DNA of 64,000 nucleotides, taken from NCBI RefSeq assembly GCF_030848805.1, contig NC_092363.1, positions 10,832,886 through 10,896,885 of the forward strand, given 5' to 3'. The notes beneath the pieces are model-generated. The model saw nothing but the letters and a program-made list of their open reading frames with translations, had not been told where the DNA came from and did not search any database. Below are positions 40,832 to 50,737 of the stretch, one piece after another. The stretch's first letter is position 1; every line of letters starts with the position of its first letter. The position numbers and the translations under genes are program-made. The DNA comes from Temnothorax longispinosus. Taxonomy: Eukaryota; Arthropoda; Insecta; Hymenoptera; Formicidae.

Positions 40832-42348
40832 GCATTGTTTTTGTATTAATTTCAGAAAAGTTATGGCAAAGCCTTGCCTTCAGAAGTTTCACTTCTAATG
40901 CGCGTGGCGACCACGCGTTTATTTTTTTGCGTGAGAGTATTGTTCGTGCCGATTGACTTCTGGCGTTGGGATGTTATTCGCGTTATTAATGACGGTAAAA
41001 TACTGTTCACCCCGACTGATTAGTTACGTCAGGATCTTATTCGCGTTATATTAAGAAAATTATTCGCATTAGATTAAGATTATTATTCGCGCTAGATTAA
41101 GATTATTACCCGCGGTAGACTAAGATTATTCCTTGCGTTAGATTAAGATTATTTAGCGACAAAATCTCTGCCCGGCTTGGGCCATTGCGTTCACGCGCTC
41201 CGAGCGTGACGCACTATCATTTCGTGACATTTCACGCTATTATTTCATGTTACTCCAGTTATATATTTTATTTTGCCGATGTTTTACACTTTTCGCCAGC
41301 TCTATTAATTCGAAGCATTCGTAAATTTAGTTTCTGTTAGTATTATCTTGCGTAATACCGGCGCCTTCCGCGCGCTTATTAAATCAGCGTAATTTTCCGT
41401 GTTTTTCTGGCGTCCGCGTTATCCTTTCTGTGTTATTCAAAAATTGACGCCCACGTTATCAACCATCTACTTGCTTTATTAATGGAAGCCAAATTGGCCC
41501 TTATTATTTTATCTAAATTGATTACACAATAAATGTTACTCTTTATTTGTTAGCTGATTGGATTTATGATTTACGTGTCATCCCGCCGGATATCGCGCTG
41601 CCCTTCATTAATCCCGCCCTGCTATTAGGCTGAGCTAGCAATTCCCTCGCACCCCGACTTATTTCGTTTTGCGTTCTCACTTTTGGTTCTTCGCGATTTC
41701 GCGGACGCGAATTTACGCGTCTGGCGCCCAACCTTAAGATCGTTTCGCGGAGTGCGAGAGAATCACCGGAGGGGCCTACTACCTTTCTCTCCTTTTCTCC
41801 CTTTTGATCCGGCACACGCCTCGGACCGCTCCGGGAGTGAAAAAATCGTGACAGTATATAATACGGCAGGAGGTGAAGCCCCGGGGCCACGACAGCGAGA
41901 AGGCTCGCTACGAGGCCGAGCGTGCTCGACCCCGCGGGATCGTGATCGTCAGGATTTGGTAGGCTGGAGTTCGGGGACACCTGAGAGCACTCAGTCGAGA
42001 CTCGGAGCACCGGACCTCGTTGGGTGTGTCGCCCTGGGAGTTTGGATGGGAGGCTTCGTCGTGAGCAGCGGAAAGCTATCGTGAAGACGAAATGCCGGCT
42101 TCTGTCGGAGCGCCGGCTTAAATACCCCGGCGCGGCGGGTTCGTTGGGAGGGAGGCCGGTTGTCCGGCGAGCCGCGTGGAGATATGCTGACGCGCGCTCG
42201 CCTTCGGCGCGGATCGGCTTTCTCCGGCGTTTTCGAACTTATATGTTCTTATGCGTGAGAGATAGAAACGTGAAAAGTATATAGCAATACATGTGACGGA
42301 TAGATACAATTTTTACACTAATAAATCGCAGAAATCCCCAACACAAAT

Positions 42349-42461
42349 AAATAAAATATACATTTTTATAAGATACTACTATATTTATTAGATATCCCAA
42401 AATAGTAGTCGATACATAAAAACCCTATTTTCAAAATTTTTGGTTTTTTCCACTTCCGCAC
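42349..42461 (-). repeat. Right half of repeat C, copy 2
   Basis: Reverse complement of 31215-31330, including ATTTATTAGATATCCCAAAA and GTCGATACATAAAAA. It continues the sequence interrupted at 36816. Confidence 0.85.
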
Positions 42462-42690
42462 CACGGTGCGCCGTACGTCTATTGGTCGAATTTTCGTTAC
42501 ACTTTTTGTGTCGCAAAATTCGTGTCGCTTTTCCGTGTCGCATAATCGAACTTACTACCGTACCAAAAGAAGGGAGCCGTCTCGCCAACGCCGTACGCCT
42601 ATTGGTCAAATTTTCGTTACATTTTTCGTGTCGCGAATCGAACTCACTACCGTGCCTAAAGAAGTTTCACTTCAAAAAACAGGATTATAA
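42462..42690 (-). repeat. Two units of the tandem array, opposite orientation
   Basis: The words CGTACGTCTATTGGTCGAAT, TTCGTTACACTTTTTGTGTCG and TCGAACTTACTACCGTACC are the reverse complement of the units in 38456-39135. The second unit (42585-42665) ends GTGCCTAAAGAAGTTTCAC. The array thus exists both inside the LTR-like unit and just outside the solo LTR. Confidence 0.9.
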
Positions 42691-43008
42691 ATGTTGACAT
42701 TATTGACATCAAAGAAGTTCGGCCTTCGCTATAGGATCCTCTTAACTATTAATATCTCGCTTTGCGGGGCAAAGCGACACTTTTTTCTGCCAGATTCGGT
42801 TGTTTTGTGCAAAAACGCGTCGATTAAGCCTAAGTTTAACGAAATCGGTGAGAAGACCACTATTCTTCAGATTTACTCTCTCTTTTTTTGTATTTCCTGC
42901 TGTTAAGAATGGCCAACGAAATTCCGTAGACCTGCGGGGAATTGTTGGGCGCCAACTCTCCGTCGCACGGCCCTGACCTCAGCGCATGCGATCTAGATTC
43001 AAGGTACC
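42691..43008. other. Spacer with TGTTGGGCGCCAAC motif
   Basis: No supported gene. The phrase ATTGTTGGGCGCCAACTCTC at about 42946 contains the GGCGCC palindrome common at LTR starts and primer sites, but no matching second LTR or duplication was found. Confidence 0.35.
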
Positions 43009-43072
43009 CCTTATGAAAATGTGCCCTTGAGTGCTCAATGGCGGTCAGTGGGAATGTATGGTTGCCCTACAG

Positions 43073-43203
43073 TTGCAATGCGAATTATATGGAAAAGTTA
43101 ATGGAAAATATTGAGTGGCAATAAGATGAATGGAAACGCAATGGCAAGATTCGAATGACAACTTTTTCCACACAGGCGTAATGGAAACTGCTAATGGCTT
43201 ATG
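43073..43203 (+). repeat. Direct repeat, left copy (partner 44643-44775)
   Basis: Shares GCAATGCGAATTATATGGAA, AAGTTAATGGAAAATATT, GTGGCAATAAGATGAATGG and CAGGCGTAATGGAAACTGC with 44643-44775. The right copy is followed by CATGAAGGATAAAATTTGTA, which resembles the sequence just before it, so the right side is itself partly tandem. Confidence 0.85.
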
Positions 43204-45089
43204 TTTAAAATAGAATGAATACAAGCAGTGAAATGTAACTGAGGTGAACGAGCAACAGGGATTTAGTTATCTCAGTATATTTACCAAAGCTCTTCCTGAT
43301 GAGCAGAGACACAATATTAATAAGGCATACAATAGTAATCAATATAAATGGCAAACACATAGAATAATAGCACATTTCAAATTAAAGTCGAATAATAATC
43401 ATCCTTATATCCTAAAAATAAGAGTAAATTAAGTATAAAATTTATAAAAGGTTGGCAATAATTATGTTAAATTATTGCCTCTTGAAAACACTGTATGTGT
43501 CGTGATCGCAAATCGCATTACTTTTATATCTCGCTACGAAAACTTAAACTAATTCTTTGAATAATACGCAACGTAATATCGAAAGTCGAAACTAAGAAAT
43601 ATAAATGAATATTAATAGAACGCTATATAATTTGGTATAACATGTAATGCTTTTTCCGAGAATCTTTACCTTTTGCTACTGGAACGTAAGAGACCCGCGT
43701 GACGGGCTAAACAATGAGGTATCAAATATCAAGGTTGTTTTACCGTACCGACATAAACACAACGAAGCGTCTCGAGTCAAAAACAACGCGGAATTCGGTA
43801 GAAATACAATTAACGCGTGTACACGTGGCGTAAACCGATGCGCGGCTTATCGATATTGCGATCTATCTCGCGATAGAAACCGTCGTTAGACAGCGTTATC
43901 CGATGTAATCGGAAAGGCTTGAAAGAGCCCGCAATGGCGTGGTCCACGCTTATCCGAAACACGGACAGAAAAGAAACGAAGTACTTAACGTTGAAGAACT
44001 CAGCTCGATCGTCATAGGCTGCATTAACCAGGGATGTAATTCTCGAGCGCCAGCGGAATTCGTCCTTCTTATTAAGCACGCGTCCTTCGTCCTTCGTGCG
44101 TCGGCTGGAATGTTCTCGCTCTCTCTTTCTCTTTGTCTCAGGCGGTAATAACCACGGAAATCGCACGCACGCAGGAATCAATTGCGTCGTGATCTCGAGG
44201 ATCACACCACGCGTGTTAACGCGGGCGCGAGGCCGGTACTTCGAAAGTAATTATGCAATGGCGCAGCTTTATGCGACACTTTCCGAACAGAATAATCTTC
44301 CGTATATTAGAATCACGCTTCGTACAATTAATGTATACGACCGAACGATCTCACTCGACCGTACTTTTCGGGATTACGCTTATTCGAACGAATCTTACTA
44401 ATCGAGCAAAAGAACCACGATCTCGAAACGTGCGTACAGTATCTCAGACCTTGAGCGAATGGCGCGGAACGCGGCTCGTCGCGTCGCAAGCTCGGACCGG
44501 TAACGACAAAAGAGAATCGGTAGCGCGCTCCTAGCTTCCGGCACCGTGGTCGCCGCTACGCTATCGATTTCACGAACGAGTCGATATCTTTGAGAACGCG
44601 CTAAATTTGAACAGCTTATGAAGGTTAAAACTTGTGTATGGAACTTGCAATGCGAATTATATGGAAAAGTTAATGGAAAATATTAAGTGGCAATAAGATG
44701 AATGGAAACACAATGGCAAGATTCGAATGACAACCTTTTCCATACAGGCGTAATGGAAACTGCCAATGACTCATGAAGGATAAAATTTGTATAGAATTTT
44801 TCTACCTTCAGCCAATTTGTTCAGTGTGAATTGTAATGGAAATTCGTCAATGGTAAATGTGGCGGTTCGCGCCACCAGTGGTACATGCATCATCATCACG
44901 CCCGCGCGGTAACTGTATTACCGGCAGTTCGCATCGACGGCGCTAGGCGTCGCATCGTTCATGCATTATCTCAAATTCAAGGTTCGGCACGGACTGGTAT
45001 ATGTATGAGACCCCCTACGGGACACCGAGGCAGATATTTTCAGGCGTTAATCGCCTAAGGCAAGAGCTCCTATTAGATTGTCCGTTGAA

Positions 45090-45447
45090 CCAAAGGCAAT
45101 GGGAAATGAAGGCATTTATATTAAAAACAAAATAATACCATTTATTAAAATGCCATTGAATTCTTATTGTTTCAGACGCAATGGAAATAAAGGCATTTTT
45201 GCCAAAGATAAAAATTTCCACACAAAATCCCATTGGTATTGCCAATGTTAATACCAATGGCAATACTAATGGCAATACCAATGGCAATACCAACGGCAAA
45301 ACTAGTGGCAATACCAATAGCAATACCAATGGGATTTTGTGTGGAACTTTTTATCTTTGGCAAAAATGCCTTCATTTCCATTGCGTCTGGAACAATGGGA
45401 ATTCAATGGCATTTTTTAATGGCAATGAAGGGCACATTTTCATAAGG
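45090..45447. repeat. Hairpin with (AATACCAATGGC)n centre
   Basis: Arms of about 105 bp (45135-45246 and 45314-45420) contain AAGGCATTTTTGCCAAAGAT, CACACAAAATCCCATTGGTA and their complements. The loop (about 45245-45330) consists of about seven degenerate 12-bp units. Frames reading NGNTNGNTNG come from this minisatellite. Confidence 0.88.
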
Positions 45448-46341
45448 AACGAGCCTGCCACGGAGCGTCGCCCAATAATCCATCGTCCCATCGATATGCA
45501 CAAACTCGCGACAGTAACGCGCACGCGTTTCCGTACTTTCGTTTCTTACGCATCGCAGACACGCGCAGAAAGTCCCCGCGCTGATAATTCCATCTACCAC
45601 GCAACGCAAATCAATCGCGGATCAATGCGATTTGTTCCTTTGAAGCGTCCTGCCCCTCCCCCCTTAGAGGGTATCTCTCAAGGCGGAGCATGATTGTAAT
45701 CGATTCGAGATCATGAGAGACGTTCTAATCCTCGTACGAAAAAGGTCGAATCGGAGTTCCGCGATCTGCACCCGATCGATTGGTTGTCGCGCGAAATCTC
45801 TCCATTCTCGCTGGTCTTTCTGCCAGCCGTATGAAACGGTAAACAGATCATCCCCTGTGCGAGAACGCGATCTTTCTCAACGACATTGTGTCGATCGGAG
45901 CGCGGTTCACTAGCCGTCGCGCGACGTGTACTAGGCGTTCTCTGCGCCTTACAACCGCGAGACGTCGTGGGCACGCGCCAGAGATTCTTTCTCCGTTGTA
46001 TCTAAGCGGACCGTGATACGTTACATCTCTCAACTGTGCCAATGCTCACCCAGCTTGGGATCGTATACGAGAGAACACTTATTTTGTATTGTGTCATGAT
46101 TAAATGCAATTATTAAAAAGAACTGCATAACTCAATAGCGGAATCATTCCTCGCCGGTTCTAGCTTCGCGCCCTTGTCAGGGCGGATACCGGCACAAAAT
46201 TCGTGTCACTAGGCAACCTCGACCGAGCACGAAACACCTGTACAGCTAAATATACGATGTTAAGTAAACGTGAAGTGAGATGCACAGTAATAAGTGAGGT
46301 TCATAATGTTTGAAATAAAATAGGTAATTAAACTTCTGTTT
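45448..46341. other. GC-rich spacer, no supported gene
   Basis: CpG-rich sequence with no conserved frame. The end piece CGTGTCACTAGGCAACC and the phrase GGAGCGTCGCCCAATAATCC near 45461 weakly mirror the spacer at 42940-42975, hinting at an old LTR. No ends could be fixed. Confidence 0.35.
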
Positions 46342-47364
46342 TGTAACGATGCACCCCTGCAAAGGCATCGTTCCCGGCCACCACCCGCCGGATGCCGCCC
46401 GACCGATCTTCCGTCGGGCGAGGATAGAACGCGGTGCGCCCACATTATTTTAAACGTTTCAAAACGCACCGTGTGTGCGGACAGAACGCCGCATCGGTGC
46501 CTTCTTCGCGCGGCGCCGACAAGCGCCGAAGGTAGCCGATCCGCACCAAAGGCGAGCGCGCGTAAGCATACCCCCGCACGGCTCGCCTGACGATCGGCCT
46601 CCCTCCCGCCGGACCCGCCGCGCCGAAATATATAAGCCGGCGCTCCGGCGAAACGGGCAGTGCCCGTCGGGCACTTCGTCTCCGTCCAAGCCTTCAGCTA
46701 TCTCCGACGAAGACCTACCGACTCCTAGGGCGACACGCCAAACGAGGTTCAGCGCTCTGCGCCTCGACCGAGAGCTCTCGGGTGTCCCCGACTTCTAACG
46801 CAACTCCCGACGGCCGCGGTTAAGCACGCTCGGCCTCGCGACGAGTGCTCTCGCCGCTGTAGCCCCGTGACTCCTCAAGTCCAAAGATCGCGTCATCGCG
46901 TAATACCGCGCCGGGCACACATGCCCCGCCTTCCGCTGTAAATATCGCGTCCGTCACCGTATTGTAATTCGTGATACCGCGCCGAGTGCACATGCACCAC
47001 CTTCCGCTGTAACTATCGCGTCCATCACCGTATTGTAATACCGCGGTCCGTCATCGCCTTTCGCGATACCGCGCCGAGTGCACATGCACTGCCTTCCGCT
47101 GTAAATATCGCGTCCGTCACCGTATTGTAATTCGTGATACCGCGCCGAGTGCACATGCACTGCCTTCCGCTGTAAATATCGCGTCCGTCACCGTATTGTA
47201 ATACCGCGTTCCGTTGCGCCGAGTGCACATGCACTGCCGTCCGCTGTAAATATCGCGCCCGTCACCGTATTGTAAAACCGCGTTCCGTCACTACCGAGTG
47301 TAACACCGCGTTCCGTCACTTTCGGTATGTACAAAATTGAATAAACTATTTCGTGTGCATTACA
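46342..47364 (+). repeat. Probable LTR of about 1 kb with TATA box and minisatellite
   Basis: Starts TGTAACGATGCACCCC and ends GTGCATTACA. It holds a TATA-like AAATATATAAGCC (46627-46639) and an AATAAAC near the end (47340). Three bases after the end comes TGGTTATTGTCTCTGGG, a plausible primer site. The internal region ends or is lost within about 80 bp. No target duplication was confirmed. Confidence 0.55.
46905..47300 (+). repeat. Five-copy 71-bp minisatellite in the LTR
   Basis: The unit contains ACCGCGCCGAGTGCACATGC, CCTTCCGCTGTAAATATCGC and GTCCGTCACCGTATTGTAAT. Five copies vary slightly and some lack parts. The GTGCACATGCAC core is a near palindrome. Confidence 0.92.
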
Positions 47365-47586
47365 ATCTGGTTATTGTCTCTGGGCCATCTATCGAACTCC
47401 TGATCCGGCGAGCTAGTCCGCGTTGATCCACAAGATAGGCCGTTATTTTTGTAATTTTTTATGTAATGCTTTTTTAACTTTTGTAAGGTTTTATAACTTT
47501 AAAAAATTTTTTTTATGTTTTAAGAATAACTTTTTTATCTCTTTTTTATCGTCTTTTTTTAGACTTTTTTCAGGATTTACTTACTG
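47365..47586. other. Spacer between LTR and USP-like exon
   Basis: The first 80 bp are GC-rich and could be the start of a retrotransposon interior. The rest is T-rich (TTTTTATG-rich) without a gene. Confidence 0.4.
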
Positions 47587-48112
47587 GACTTTAATATATA
47601 CTATTAAATGCGGGTTTACTGTAGCATTAATTTTAACTCTACTTGGCCTACGGCTCAAGTCGTCAAATTCTGTTCAGTTTTCATTACATTTAATGAATGC
47701 TGTGTAATGTCCTACTGAATTGATTGACGTAGCACCATAATAATTAATTATGCTTGTTAATTTATATTCACAATCATTAAGGGTAATATGATCGGTAAAA
47801 TTATTTAAGTCGTATGTTTGTTGACTAATACTATGTTCAATTAACACATGTGATCCGTATTCAAAAATCTTTGTCTGAATGCTCTTGTTGCACGTTTTAC
47901 AAGTTTTAATAGACATTTCTGTCACATATTCTGTAATGGCTTCGTCTGATTTTTTATACCCATATTCTTCTATTATTTTTGTTTGAATGGGTAAAATAAT
48001 TCCCGATCGAGATTTAGTATTTTGACATTTGTTACATGTATTTTTCATTTTGTAACTCGGATTTTCCTTAAATACCTGCTGACATAAATTATTTATAATA
48101 AATAGAACGTGT
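47587..48112 (-). pseudogene. Ubiquitin-specific-protease (C19)-like domain fragment
   Basis: A minus-strand frame runs from a stop at about 48112 to 47674, then past one TGA to about 47587. It holds CNKCQNTKS and CKTCNKS (two CxxC pairs as in the zinc ribbon of USPs), YDLNNFTDHITLNDCEYKL, and the catalytic His box SVGHYTAFIKC. The TGA falls where USPs have a Trp after the His box; the frame after it reads FDDLSRRPSRV and PHLIVYIK, matching the USP end. The N-terminal Cys box is absent here. Source is unknown: a host gene duplicate or a captured domain in a transposon. Confidence 0.7.
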
Positions 48113-48318
48113 TATCGCTCGTCAAAAGCAAAAGCCAAGTAATATTACGGCCGATATTCTGTAATTAACAATATTAGGATGTTAATAAAAAACTATATAT
48201 AAAATTTTAATTTTAATCATCAAGCCAACGTTCCGACCTTACTTAGTCTTTCTCAGGGCATAAGACGATATTACATTCAACATAATAATGAAAGTATAAA
48301 AATAAAATTAATAATAAC
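48113..48318. other. AT-rich spacer
   Basis: No supported gene. Upstream (on the minus strand) of the USP-like frame no further exon was recognised. Confidence 0.4.
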
Positions 48319-50480
48319 TGTTGGAGTTATGACGGCAACGACGATGTCCTCACGGTCTCGCCGGCCGTGGAGGAGCGCGCTGTCGCTAGTTCTTACTATT
48401 CGATCTCCTTAATTACTTTCACAGTCGCGATCAGACCCTTAGAAACCCAGATGGTAGCTTGACCAAAGAATTCCTCAAAGTGTGGGCGCCAGGTGCGATT
48501 CCTCGCACCACGATACACAAAAATTCTTTCTCAGGCGTGAGTCTAATCGAGGAATCGTAGTTGGAAGCAGAAAGGGAGCGTAGCGCAATTAACACATCCG
48601 ATTACAATAAACAGAAAGAAAAGTATATTTGAATAATGTAGTTAACAAATGGGAAGAGGTAGGCGAGTTCCACGGCGAACAAGCAGAATCCGAGTAAGCG
48701 TCACGTGTCACCCCACGAGCGCGATACTCATTCCGTCGCCGAATTGCACGGCAATTCCCAATCAGTTTTGTACATTAATTTTTCCCGAGTTTTATACATT
48801 AATTCTTCCCGACATAGACCGTAACGAATTCCACCCTGTCATTCAAACGCGAGATACCCGAAAAACAATTCCTTCCGACGAAACGCACAACGTTACGCGC
48901 TTACTACTAACGCCAATTACTTACAATTACGCGACATACGCGTGGACTATTTTCCACGGCGAAACGCAAGAACACTCACTTACAATTAACGCGAAAGTTA
49001 GTACCGACAAAACGCAAAGACATTCACTTACAATTAACGCGGACTTAACCGGAAACGATAATCGCGAGACACTCGCACGCGCGAGCACAACTTCCCGAAT
49101 CGACCGCGGATCGCCCGATCACGCGAGTCCCGAATGACCGCGAATCTCCCGATTACGCGAGTCCCGAATGACCGCGAATCTCCCGATTGCGCGAGTCCCG
49201 AACGAGCGCAAAACTCACAGGCGCCCGGCGCCACGGTGTGATCACGTGCTCACGAAGAGCTCACCCCGCTACGCACATGGATCCTCCACGCGAACGATCC
49301 TCACAACGCGAATCCTGGCAACATTCTCAACGCAATTCGTTACCGTACGACACGATTATACGAACGAAGACTACACAATTACACGCACGCTGACTGTCGG
49401 CGGCCGTACGTTCTAATTCCCGAGACGGGCACTCGCGATCACTTCCCCGTACGGGCCCTCCCGCGGTATAGTATTCGGTATTATTTAAGTTACGGCGGAT
49501 CTCATCTATTCCCGCGGCACAACGCGACTCCCGGGAGGGCCTTCGTATTGCTACGATCTTACTTTGCGGAGGCTGAGCAGTGGCCTTACACTGAATCGCT
49601 CGATCCGGCAGCTCGTCGTTCGGCTCGCAGGGCTGGATGGTACCTGGATGGCGGCTCGCACGACATTGATTTTCCCTCGGCCCGGCGGGACCACGCTGGG
49701 CTTGCGCGCGCCGGTGTCCCTAGCCCGTTCGGTGCTGCGCCCTGGCAATTTAGCGATCTCCCTAGTATCGCTGCGATCGCCGCGCCTGCCTAGAGCGCCC
49801 CTCGCAGCTGCTTTCCTCCGCCGGCGGTAGTTTCGAATTTCCGCCTACGTGAGACCGGCTGTCCAGGCCGCGACTCATCGTCCGGTTATTCGACGGCCAG
49901 GCTGGCCGGGCCATGGCTCGTCGACCGGTGGCGGTATCCCGGTGGTGGCCCCGTTCCTCGACGGAAACCTCCTTCGGGGCGTCCCCCATTTTGGGTCCTC
50001 CGTATTTGGGCTGCAGTGCTTTAGTGCGGGCTGATCGTGTGCCTTGACAGGTCCTCTGCTGTTCCGGCTGTGGGCTCCAGCGTGACCCGTCCGTCGGCCG
50101 TTCATCCTCGGAAGCTTCCGGCTGTCCACCTGAAAGTCCCTCGACGCGGTATACGCCGTTACAAAATCCCGTGCCCTGGCCATCTGCTCCGCATCCGCTC
50201 GCTACCTGTAAGTCTCGCCAGAGAATCTTAACCCTAACCTCAAATAACGCTAACGCTCCGCCCGCCTCGGACGGAGGCACCATCTCTGACGCCTCTCTCG
50301 GCCGAGCTCCCATCTGAGTCGAGGGACGTGACATTTGTCACGTCACAGAGTTCACATTAGAAACATTGAAAAATATAGTCATCGCCGATGAACAATACGA
50401 CACGCAATAGAAACAAAGTCAAAGTCAAATTCGAATTAAACGTTGTCACGGGGCACATGATTACAATAAAATTGTTACCG
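48319..50480 (-). repeat. GC-rich LTR-like stretch, distant third copy
   Basis: The plus-strand left end is TGTTGGAGTTATGACGG. On the minus strand TGGCGCCCACAC lies about 170 bp from that end, as in the TGTGACG units at 25709 and 37042, and an ATG frame (50334-49762) sits near the other end after TGTGACGTGACAA. Inner tandem words are AATCTCCCGATTACGCGAGT (49140-49200) and TTACAATTAACGCG (48980-49045). The phrase CCGATTACAATAAA occurs at both 48600 and 50472. The right boundary is uncertain. Confidence 0.4.
49762..50334 (-). CDS. 190-codon ORF in the GC-rich stretch, unknown
   Basis: The frame starts MSRPSTQMGARPREASEM and is rich in Gly, Arg, Ser and Pro. No domain is recognised. Its place just after the putative unit start matches the small ORF at 27538-27759, which also begins MS..P. 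It could be a gag-like N-terminus or chance coding in GC-rich DNA. Confidence 0.3.
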   Translation of the reverse strand: MSRPSTQMGARPREASEMVPPSEAGGALALFEVRVKILWRDLQVASGCGADGQGTGFCNGVYRVEGLSGGQPEASEDERPTDGSRWSPQPEQQRTCQGTRSARTKALQPKYGGPKMGDAPKEVSVEERGHHRDTATGRRAMARPAWPSNNRTMSRGLDSRSHVGGNSKLPPAEESSCEGRSRQARRSQRY

Positions 50481-50737
50481 ATTACAATAAATAGCTATCT
50501 GAGTCGCAATTGACGGAAATGCTAGTTCGGTGTATTCTAAACAGCGGTCCTCTGTAGAATTTGATTGTATCCTGTGCTGATAATAAAAACACAACTAGAG
50601 AAAAGGATTCGAACTCAGCATCTGTGAAATAAAGACACGTTGTGTATTTATATTGTTACGGTATCGTATTGTATTGTATCTGCGATTCGCCGCATTGGGA
50701 ATTTTAATCATATCTAAGTATGGCTTGAAGAAACCGT

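Larger units (their letters stand above)
37042..41853 (+). mobile_element. LTR-like unit TGTGACG...GTGACA nested in the solo LTR
   Basis: Starts TGTGACGTTGCAATTTC and ends AAAATCGTGACA, flanked by GTAT (37038-37041, 41854-41857). It shares with 25709-27922 the GCCGTCACAAGGCGCGGG block, the TTTTTGTATCATTTGCGCGG context, the AATAAATGTTACTC...TTGTTAGCTGATTGG block near 41530 and TGGCGCCCAACC at 41721, about 130 bp from the end. It holds later insertions: a tandem array (38456-39135), a MITE (39195-39623) and an ORF1-only LINE (39648-40831). Small frames in 37068-37916 have no recognised domain. Confidence 0.65.
36817..42343 (+). mobile_element. Solo LTR split by a second LTR-like unit
   Basis: Outer ends TGTTCGGGCGCG and ATCCCCAACA are flanked by CAAAT (36812-36816, 42344-42348). 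The flanks rejoin into repeat C as seen uninterrupted at 31205-31470. After removing 37042-41853 and one GTAT the LTR is about 711 bp, with AATAAATCGCAG near its end (42320). The outer LTR is therefore older than the inner unit. Confidence 0.85.
43009..45447. repeat. Block bounded by 20-bp inverted repeats, rich in AATGGCAAT words
   Basis: CCTTATGAAAATGTGCCCTT (43009-43028) is exactly inverted at 45428-45447. Inside, a 130-bp segment is directly repeated (43073-43203 and 44643-44775), and a hairpin with AATACCAATGGC units lies at the right end. The 1.4 kb between the direct copies has no recognised gene. No target duplication is visible, so it may be a non-autonomous transposon or an inverted duplication. 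Confidence 0.6.

Noticed and set aside
42943..42970. LTR start or primer site at GTTGGGCGCCAAC
   Set aside because: The motif is a palindrome and no partner LTR or duplication was found nearby.
45181..45693. Protein with NGNTNGNTNG repeats
   Set aside because: It comes from the 12-bp minisatellite in the hairpin loop and is flanked by unrelated GC-rich sequence.
46920..47300. CRISPR-like array
   Set aside because: Units are contiguous minisatellite copies without unique spacers, in eukaryotic DNA inside an LTR.
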